A program made the translations under genes and the position numbers. A stretch of 12,193 nucleotides of DNA from an uncultured Lachnospiraceae bacterium (GTDB lineage Bacteria > Bacillota > Clostridia > Lachnospirales > Lachnospiraceae). Under the pieces are notes generated by a model, which saw only the letters and a program-made list of their open reading frames with translations, was not told where the DNA came from and ran no database searches. Shown here piece after piece: positions 6,103 to 12,193 of the stretch; position 1 is the stretch's first letter, and the number at the start of each line of letters is the position of its first letter. Where the stretch lies: NCBI GenBank assembly GCA_910584695.1, contig CAJUBR010000080.1:1-12193 (forward strand), read 5' to 3'.

Positions 6103-8223
6103 ATGACAAAAAAGAAAAGCAGACGAAGAAGAAAAAGGACGAGAAAGGTTTTGTGGCTTATTGCAGGCATTATGGGAGCAATTACATTTGGTATGGCAGT
6201 ATATATGCTGATTTTAGCTAAAACGGGAAGCAATCTGACCAAACCGGATGAATTGCTTCTCACATATATGGATTACATTTCAGAGCAGAATTATAAGGAA
6301 ATGTATCAAATGATTGATGTGGATGCCTCTGGACAGATCAGTGAAGAGGATTTTATAAAGCGTAATTCTGCTATTTATGAAGGGATAGAAATACAAAATA
6401 TGGCAACCACAATTATATCATACAACAAAGAAAGAAACGTGGTGCAGTATCAGACAACGTTTGATACTGTTGCAGGAAATATCAGCTTTGAAAATGAGGC
6501 ATATTTCTTGAAAAGAGAAGATGGTTACAAGCTGGTGTGGAGCGATTCCATGATCTATCCAGGATTATCCTCCACGGATAGAGTAAGGGTTTCTACCACG
6601 CAGGCAAAAAGGGGAGAAATATTAGACAGGAATGGGCGTGTCCTTGCAGGACCGGGTGTTGCATCTTCTGTGGGAATTGTACCGGGAAAACTGGAAAACA
6701 GAGATAGTGCAATAGAGCAGATTGCAGAGCTATTGGGAATGGAGCCGGAAGAAATAGAAAAGAAGTTATCGGCAAAGTGGGTAAAAGAGGATTCTTTTGT
6801 TCCGCTCAAAACGCTGCAAAAAGTGGAAGAAATAGAACTGATGTCAATGAAACCGGACGAAGAAGTGATAAAAGAACATGAAAGACAGCAGCAGTTGCTT
6901 GAGATACCGGGAGTTATGATTTCAGACACGGAGGTACGGGCATATCCGTCAAGAGATGCGGTAGCGCATTTAGTTGGATATGTTCAGAGTGTCACGGCAG
7001 AGGATTTAGAGAAACATGCAGGGGAAGGATATACTGCGAGCAGTGTTATCGGAAGAAGTGGTGCAGAGGGGCTGTTTGAGAGCGAATTAAAAGGACAGAA
7101 TGGATGCCGGATCTATATTGTGGATGCCGAAGGCAATACAAAGGAAGAACTGGCAAACAGGCTGGTAGAGCATGGAAAAACGATAAAGCTGACAATTGAC
7201 TCAGAACTTCAACGAGTCTTATATGAACAGTTCCGGGAAGATAAAAGCTGTTCCGTAGCAATAAATCCATATACGGGGGAAGTATTGGCATTGGTCAGCA
7301 CACCGTCTTATGACAACAATGACTTTATTATGGGATTATCCAGTGAGAAATGGACGGTGCTGAATGAAGATGAAAACAAACCTCTGTATAATCGTTTTCG
7401 GCAGGTATGGTGTCCGGGTTCTACATTTAAACCAATTACTGCTGCAATCGGTCTGGAGTCGGGGGCAGTTGATCCAAATGAAGATTATGGAAATGTAGGA
7501 CTAAGCTGGCAGAAAGACGCTTCATGGGGTTCGTACCATATAACAACGCTTCATGCATATGATCTGGTTGTTCTGGAAAATGCCTTGATCTATTCGGATA
7601 ACATTTACTTTGCGAAAGCGGCATTAAAAATCGGTGCAGATGAAATGAAAGACTCCCTGTTAAGACTGGGGTTTCAGGAAGAAATGCCATTTGAAGTTGT
7701 AATGTCAAAATCACAGTATTCCAACACGGAGAATATTGAAACGGAGATACAACTGGCAGACAGCGGATACGGGCAGGGGCAGATTTTAGTAAATCCGCTT
7801 CACATGGCATGTATTTACACAGCTTTTTGTAATAAAGGAAATGTGATAAAGCCATATTTTGTTTATCGTCCGGATGCAGAGCCGGAATACTGGATTCCAA
7901 ACGCTTTTTCTGAAAATACAACAAACCTTGTATTGGAGGGAATAAAAAAGGTTATCAATGACTCTCATGGAACGGGCTATGCGGCACACCGGGAGGATGT
8001 CCTGCTGGCAGGGAAAACAGGAACAGCAGAAATCAAAGCCTCTAAAGAGGATACTTCCGGCACAGAACTTGGATGGTTTTCTGTCTTTACAGCAGAAAGT
8101 ACAGCAGAACATCCGATTTTGATTGTCAGTATGGTAGAAGATGTAAAGGGGAGAGGAGGAAGCGGCTATGTTGTTGGAAAAGATAAAGAAGTTCTGGAAA
8201 GCTGGTTTGGCGAAAACCCTTAA
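6103..8223 (+). CDS. MecA/PBP2a-type class B penicillin-binding protein (transpeptidase)
   Basis: This is a 706-residue membrane-anchored D,D-transpeptidase that would cross-link peptidoglycan outside the membrane. In order it has a very basic N-terminus and one membrane helix (about 16-39), an NTF2-like MecA N-terminal domain (about 45-150), a PBP dimerisation domain (from about 165, with KRGEILDRNGRVLA), and the transpeptidase domain (about 360-705). Catalytic motifs are Ser440-Thr-Phe-Lys443, Ser498-Asp-Asn500 and Lys638-Thr-Gly-Thr641. Stretches such as GEVLALVSTPSYD, WQKDASWGSYHIT, YSDNIYFAKAAL and LADSGYGQGQILVNP closely resemble S. aureus PBP2a as I remember it. The family includes low-affinity PBPs that confer beta-lactam resistance; resistance here is inferred. 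The length is close to MecA (668). GGAGGA lies six bases before ATG 6103. Two promoters with BlaI-type operators precede it, so it is probably induced by beta-lactams. It overlaps the next gene by 56 bases. Confidence 0.9.
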   Translation: MTKKKSRRRRKRTRKVLWLIAGIMGAITFGMAVYMLILAKTGSNLTKPDELLLTYMDYISEQNYKEMYQMIDVDASGQISEEDFIKRNSAIYEGIEIQNMATTIISYNKERNVVQYQTTFDTVAGNISFENEAYFLKREDGYKLVWSDSMIYPGLSSTDRVRVSTTQAKRGEILDRNGRVLAGPGVASSVGIVPGKLENRDSAIEQIAELLGMEPEEIEKKLSAKWVKEDSFVPLKTLQKVEEIELMSMKPDEEVIKEHERQQQLLEIPGVMISDTEVRAYPSRDAVAHLVGYVQSVTAEDLEKHAGEGYTASSVIGRSGAEGLFESELKGQNGCRIYIVDAEGNTKEELANRLVEHGKTIKLTIDSELQRVLYEQFREDKSCSVAINPYTGEVLALVSTPSYDNNDFIMGLSSEKWTVLNEDENKPLYNRFRQVWCPGSTFKPITAAIGLESGAVDPNEDYGNVGLSWQKDASWGSYHITTLHAYDLVVLENALIYSDNIYFAKAALKIGADEMKDSLLRLGFQEEMPFEVVMSKSQYSNTENIETEIQLADSGYGQGQILVNPLHMACIYTAFCNKGNVIKPYFVYRPDAEPEYWIPNAFSENTTNLVLEGIKKVINDSHGTGYAAHREDVLLAGKTGTAEIKASKEDTSGTELGWFSVFTAESTAEHPILIVSMVEDVKGRGGSGYVVGKDKEVLESWFGENP

Positions 8224-9502
8224 GGATACCTTTATACCCTCTGGGGCACACATACCATTCGGCAATAAAGAGGAAAAGAATAAAATATTATCTTTATTTG
8301 TAATGGCTGGCACTGTTACTTTGGTAATGACTGGATGCAGCAATGAATTACCAGAGGTGCCGGAGAATGGGGAAACAGTGGTGGATCATGAAGTGTATCC
8401 GTCAAGTGAAGATGGATTCGATAATGCAGAGAGCATAGCGGCAGTTTATCGTGATATTTATGATGAAGCGGTAGAAACAAACACTTTAGGCAGTCTGGAA
8501 ACGCTGCGGCGTATTGTTGCAAGGCTTGGTGAGAATGGTTATGTGGCTGTTGACAGTGAAAATCAGGTTGACATGGCAGGAGCAGAACAGGCAATAGAGT
8601 TTTGTAAAGCGGTAGATGAAAAGAAGAGTGCAACGCTGACAATCATAGTAATCAAAGACTTTGGCTTTCGGAAATATGATCTGAAAACAAAGGACGGCAA
8701 CGTAAATATTGTCAGAGGGTATTATCAGTATGACCAGAACGGATGTCTCCAGAATAGGAATACGGTAAGCTATCCGGCGGACATATGGCAATATACAGAG
8801 GAAGGGTATCTACTCTTTGTAGGAAGTTATTTTTCGGATGAAAACTATGTGCTTACATTAAGTGATACACCGGAGCATACTGCATTGCGGGTATTGCCGT
8901 TAGACGAAACGTGCAGGGAATTGAACCGGAAGTATATCCTGCCAGTCGGTTATGGACAGAACAATATGTTTCTCACTGACTGGAATGAAGAAGATATTGG
9001 GGATTTGGATTTTTATGATATATTTGATAATTTTTATCCAATTTTGTATGAGCAGCCCGTTCCTTATGCTGCAGACGAAAGTTTGGCGGTCGGAGCGGTC
9101 TATCAGATACCGGAAGAAATATTTGAGAATGTCATTATGACATATTTTAATGTAAGCAAGGAAACGCTTCGGAGGGAGACAACATATATTCCAGAAAAGG
9201 CAGCTTATGAATATAGACCACGAGGATTTTATGAGGTGGAATATCCTGACATTCCATATACGGAAGTGGTAGATTATACGGAAAATCAGGATGGGACAAT
9301 TACGCTTATCATCAATGCGGTATATCCGAATGGCAATACTTCTGCGGCGTATTCGCACAGGACAGTAATCCGCCCACTGGATGGGGACTGCTTTCAGTAT
9401 GTATTGAATCAGATGATTTCTTTGGAAGATGAACAGGATATCTGGAGGCATTCCAATCGCCTGACAAAAGAAGAATGGCTTGAGATATACGGAGGAACTT
9501 AA
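8168..9502 (+). CDS. Lipoprotein of the PBP operon, DUF6070-like (paralogue 1)
   Basis: This is a 444-residue predicted lipoprotein. It begins inside the last 56 bases of the PBP gene, with GAGAGGAGGA seven bases before ATG 8168, so translation is probably coupled. The signal is unusual: a 36-residue basic and amphipathic stretch precedes the hydrophobic segment ILSLFVMAGTVTLVMTGC, with Cys57 as the likely lipidated residue. No usable start lies closer to it. A short acidic linker follows, then a globular body. Residues 262-272 (YGQNNMFLTDW) and 364-385 (VVDYTENQDGTITLI) recur in the two paralogues downstream. I believe this family is annotated as DUF6070 in Lachnospiraceae, from memory; its function is unknown. 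Co-expression with a MecA-type PBP suggests a role at the membrane-wall interface. The frame is intact. Confidence 0.8.
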   Translation: MLLEKIKKFWKAGLAKTLKDTFIPSGAHIPFGNKEEKNKILSLFVMAGTVTLVMTGCSNELPEVPENGETVVDHEVYPSSEDGFDNAESIAAVYRDIYDEAVETNTLGSLETLRRIVARLGENGYVAVDSENQVDMAGAEQAIEFCKAVDEKKSATLTIIVIKDFGFRKYDLKTKDGNVNIVRGYYQYDQNGCLQNRNTVSYPADIWQYTEEGYLLFVGSYFSDENYVLTLSDTPEHTALRVLPLDETCRELNRKYILPVGYGQNNMFLTDWNEEDIGDLDFYDIFDNFYPILYEQPVPYAADESLAVGAVYQIPEEIFENVIMTYFNVSKETLRRETTYIPEKAAYEYRPRGFYEVEYPDIPYTEVVDYTENQDGTITLIINAVYPNGNTSAAYSHRTVIRPLDGDCFQYVLNQMISLEDEQDIWRHSNRLTKEEWLEIYGGT

Positions 9503-9505
9503 GTA

Positions 9506-10099
9506 GTGGAAGATGTAAAAGAAGATGAATCAATAGAATATTTTGTGGAAGAGTCCGGAGATTCCACCGAAGTATCCATAGGAGAGACTTCGGAGCCTGT
9601 CAGCATTTTGACAGCGGAAGAAGAACAGAATTTGCAGAAAGAAGCAATGTCAGCGGGAGTATTACAGGGTAAAGCCCCTGTCGGATGAATGCAGGGAACT
9701 GACAAAAAAGTACATATACGGGTTTAGATTGTAAATTGTAATATGCTTGTAACAAACTGGGATGCTGGCAATGTGGAGGAAATCTTAATGCCACGTATGT
9801 TTGAGGACATATACCGGATATACACAAATGAACCTTTCAGGGCGGAGGGCGGGCTGATACCTGCGGAGATTTATGAGCGTGTCATGACTACCTGCTTTCC
9901 AGTATCCGTAGAGCAGGTGAGAAAATATTGCGGTTATCATGCAGATGCGGGCGGTTATGAATATGAAATGATATTTGCGAGGCAGTTCTCGCCCTTTGGG
10001 GAAGTGGTAGATTATAAACAGAATGAAGATGGGACATTCCGGTATCTGTCTAATACTATCGAACAAAAGGAATTGGAACTGACACGAATAGAAAAATGA
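9506..10099 (+). pseudogene. Decayed DUF6070-like lipoprotein gene (paralogue 2)
   Basis: The remnant starts at GTG 9506, three bases after the stop of paralogue 1, with GGAGGA nine bases upstream. It reads an acidic linker (about 50 residues) but has no signal peptide or lipobox. Near 9657 the likeness jumps to another frame (YYRVKPLSDECRELTKKY), equivalent to positions near 245-256 of paralogue 1 (LPLDETCRELNRKY), so a large central piece is missing. Near 9725-9740 a further shift leads to NMLVTNWDAGNVEEI and on through FGEVVDYKQNEDGT. There the sequence leaps straight to FRYLSNTI, skipping about 30 residues present in the intact copies. It ends at TGA 10097-10099. With two deletions, two frame changes and no export signal, it cannot make the family protein. 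Confidence 0.8.
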
Positions 10100-10115
10100 A
10101 AAGAGAGGCATTGGG

Positions 10116-10804
10116 ATGTCGAAGAAGAATTTTATTTTACTGGTTAATATGTTGTTATGTGTTACCCTGCTCTGTGCCTGCGGAAAAGAAGAGGAAAATC
10201 CACATATCGTACCAGAATGGGAAGATGCCTATAAAGAGATTGTCCGTAACATGGAAAGCTATTTAGCAGATTCGTATATCTTCCGGCAGGAGCCTGACCG
10301 TGCAAACAGCGATTCTTGCATCGGTTATATTGGGATACACGATTTTGATGATGATAGTGTGCCTGAATTGATTATAGGGGATGTTGTGTCAATAGGGATA
10401 TTTACCTATGAGGGCGGCATGGTAAAAAAGATTGCAGATTTGTATGAGCCGGAGGATTGGGGCTGCATTAATGGAGTGTATTACAAGGATAATACGATTA
10501 TTCTCGTAAATAACGGTTCGGATGGGAGCTGCTATGTCTGTCCTTCATACCACGATGGAGAATATGTAACAGGGGTTTTTGACGAATATAATCTGGATAC
10601 GGTGACTGCCAATGGAAAGGAGGTTGCGGAAGAAAAATTTAAAATATGGTTCGATTTAGCAGGATTGTTGGATGATAGTTCGATTCCCCGTAGCAGGATA
10701 AAAAAGAGAATGGAATTGCCGCAGCTTTTGTAATAGATGTTTTTCAGAAAGAAGATGAGTATATCCTGATAGAAGATTTGAATCTTGGTGCAATAGAATG
10801 GTGA
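10116..10804 (+). pseudogene. Asp-loop (FG-GAP-like) lipoprotein with a C-terminal frameshift
   Basis: ATG 10116 has AGAGAGG seven bases upstream and lies 16 bases after the previous remnant. The first 205 codons (to TAA 10731-10733) begin with a signal peptide and lipobox LLCAC (Cys22). The motif IGIHDFDDDSVPELIIG (about 72-88) is an Asp-rich FG-GAP/VCBS-like loop that may bind calcium. At about 10690-10700 the sense passes to the frame one base back, where QDKKENGIAAAFVIDVFQ and EDEYILIEDLNLGAIEW run to TGA 10802-10804. A one-base loss near 10692 best explains this and implies an ancestral protein near 229 residues. The frameshift removes only the last 36 residues, so a partly working lipoprotein may still be made from 10116-10733. 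A sequencing error is possible. The substrate is unknown, and the protein is unrelated to the DUF6070-like neighbours. Confidence 0.7.
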
Positions 10805-10845
10805 TGCACTGGATATACGGAAGGGCAGAGATTTGAGGTGAGATT

Positions 10846-12114
10846 ATGAAGAAAAGAAGTATATTGCCAATTATCATACTGATGTGCAGTATTTTGTTAT
10901 GTGCCTGTAACAATAACGGGAAAAGTATGAAAAACAAATATGCTGACAAAACCAGAGAAAATGAACAAATGGAATATGCAGAAAGTACAGACGGGGAAGC
11001 AGACACAGACGGTCAGATAGAAAAAGGTTATGATCTTCCGATAGATGCCTGCCAAAGGGAAGAGGCGGAAGAAGATTGCAAAGAAATGATGGGGCTTATA
11101 TCGGAGTTATACAAAAATGCAGATAAAGGCGATGCGTCCAATGTTGTCATTTCAGATGAAGTCATGGATCAGATGGTGGAAAGGCTGAAAGGCGCCGGAT
11201 GCCCAGTAACAATAACAGCAGTATATTCTAATATGGAAAACTACAAAGAGTTGGAAGATTTTTTAAATGCTGCCATAGCGGGCAGTAGCGGTTCAGTAGT
11301 CATTTATGAAATACATTCGGATGGAGGCATTGGCAGATATGAATATTTTTATGATGGAAAGGATATGTACGTTTTGTCCACAAAAGCTGCATGGAGCGAT
11401 GATGATAAGCCTGTGATAACATATATTTCCTATACCCGGATCAAAGAATGGAGATTTACAGATAAAGGATATTTCTGCTATGAGTTATGCGTACCGGAAT
11501 ACCCGGAAGTTACTGAAATACTGGATGGGAGCTGCATGGTCAGGGTAAAGCCCATAACAGAAGAAAACAGGGAAATGTCCCAAAAGTGTGTACTTGGATT
11601 AGCCTATCAGGGAAATAATCTTTTATGTTCTGATTGGGATGCAGATCATATGGAAAATTTGGACTATAATGGGATGTATGAATATTTATATGCAATGAAA
11701 TATCAGGAGCAGTTTCCTTCGGAGGATTATCCGGACGGGATACCAAAAGATGAGTTTGAGCATCTGATTATGGAATATCTTCCGGTAACAGCAGAGGAGA
11801 TACAAAGCTATGCGGTATTTGATGAAGAGAAACAGACTTATGCATGGGTAAGACTGGGATGTTTCAACTATGCCCCTACCTATTTTGGAACTTCCTTTCC
11901 AGAAGTTACGGATATCAGGGAAAACAATGATGGAACAGTTACTTTAATTGTAGATGCAGTGTGCAGCATGATTTTATGTGATGATGCAGTGATAACGCAT
12001 GAGCTTACAGTGCGGTTTTCAGAAGATGGCGGTTTTCAGTATTTGGGAAACAAAATTCTGGATGATGGGATTTCAAATATACCGGAATATCAATACCGGA
12101 TTGTCAGAGAGTAA
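10846..12114 (+). CDS. Lipoprotein, DUF6070-like (paralogue 3)
   Basis: This is a 422-residue predicted lipoprotein with a normal short signal peptide and lipobox LCAC (Cys21), then an acidic, probably flexible linker (about 22-70). The globular part shares with paralogue 1 the segments YQGNNLLCSDWDADHMENL (254-272, against YGQNNMFLTDWNEEDIGDL) and RENNDGTVTLIVDAV (358-372). A late EDGGFQYLGNKI (393-404) corresponds to DGDCFQYVLNQMI. The first 200 residues are much more divergent. The start ATG 10846 has GAGGTGA four bases upstream and the frame is complete. It lies 41 bases after the previous gene without a visible terminator, so it belongs to the PBP transcript. Function is unknown. It would sit on the outer face of the membrane. 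The C-terminus lacks the RLTKEEWLEIYGG ending of paralogue 1. Confidence 0.8.
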   Translation: MKKRSILPIIILMCSILLCACNNNGKSMKNKYADKTRENEQMEYAESTDGEADTDGQIEKGYDLPIDACQREEAEEDCKEMMGLISELYKNADKGDASNVVISDEVMDQMVERLKGAGCPVTITAVYSNMENYKELEDFLNAAIAGSSGSVVIYEIHSDGGIGRYEYFYDGKDMYVLSTKAAWSDDDKPVITYISYTRIKEWRFTDKGYFCYELCVPEYPEVTEILDGSCMVRVKPITEENREMSQKCVLGLAYQGNNLLCSDWDADHMENLDYNGMYEYLYAMKYQEQFPSEDYPDGIPKDEFEHLIMEYLPVTAEEIQSYAVFDEEKQTYAWVRLGCFNYAPTYFGTSFPEVTDIRENNDGTVTLIVDAVCSMILCDDAVITHELTVRFSEDGGFQYLGNKILDDGISNIPEYQYRIVRE

Positions 12115-12158
12115 TTATGGGTATCGCCTGGCGTTGAAAGAAGAAGGGATATGGAGAA

Positions 12159-12193
12159 ATGAAAAAGATAATGAAATTTGTATTAGGCTTTGT
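12159..12193 (+). CDS. Start of a further gene with a signal-peptide-like N-terminus (cut by window end)
   Basis: ATG 12159 opens MKKIMKFVLGF, a basic then hydrophobic start typical of a signal peptide or lipoprotein. GAAGGG at 12143-12148 or GGAG at 12153-12156 could be the ribosome binding site. It lies 44 bases behind paralogue 3 and probably continues the lipoprotein operon. Only 11 codons are visible, so this is tentative. Confidence 0.4.
   Translation, partial: MKKIMKFVLGF

Noticed and set aside
7786..8343. 185-residue reverse-strand open frame under the PBP and lipoprotein genes
   Set aside because: It lies opposite two well-supported genes and has no recognisable motif; it is a shadow frame.
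8900..9451. 183-residue reverse-strand open frame
   Set aside because: It lies opposite the conserved part of paralogue 1, and its composition looks like an antisense shadow.

Overview
The window looks like a low-GC, Gram-positive Clostridia chromosome, most likely a gut Lachnospiraceae-type organism. This rests on AT-rich codon use, strong GGAGG ribosome binding sites, all genes on the plus strand, and the protein families present. No search was run, so the taxonomy is inference.

Left part (1 to about 2540): the remains of a mobile radical-SAM cassette. It holds the 3' end of an upstream gene, a radical SAM protein of the mobile-pair B type, its MarR-type regulator with its own promoter and a palindrome, and a flavodoxin broken by a one-base deletion. 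After it come an AraC/GyrI-type regulator cut at both ends and the 3' tail of an unidentified gene. The radical SAM gene has lost its ATG: the ribosome binding site is ideal, but the codon it serves is ATA.

Middle part (2527 to 5960): an apparently intact AraC-type regulator is followed by a VOC-DUF3795 fusion protein and a TfoX N-domain protein, probably one transcript ending at a hairpin near 4674-4708. A metallophosphoesterase pseudogene (4809-5921) follows. It has an in-frame stop and has also lost a metal-binding aspartate. A second hairpin (5938-5956) closes it.

Right part (5985 to the end): two tandem promoters, each carrying a BlaI/MecI-type dyad, drive a class B penicillin-binding protein of the MecA/PBP2a type (low-affinity subclass B1). 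An operon of lipoproteins follows: a 444-residue lipoprotein overlapping the PBP gene, a decayed paralogue, an Asp-loop (FG-GAP-like) lipoprotein with a late frameshift, a 422-residue paralogue, and the start of another gene with a signal-peptide-like N-terminus. The arrangement suggests a beta-lactam-inducible cell-envelope operon in which a drug-insensitive transpeptidase is co-expressed with surface lipoproteins of unknown function. The blaI/blaR1-type regulators are not in the window.

Genes with disabling lesions are common (1476-2537, 4809-5921, 9506-10099, 10116-10804, and the start of 63-914). The large deletions and the nonsense plus missense pair point to real decay. The single-base frameshifts could also be sequencing errors.
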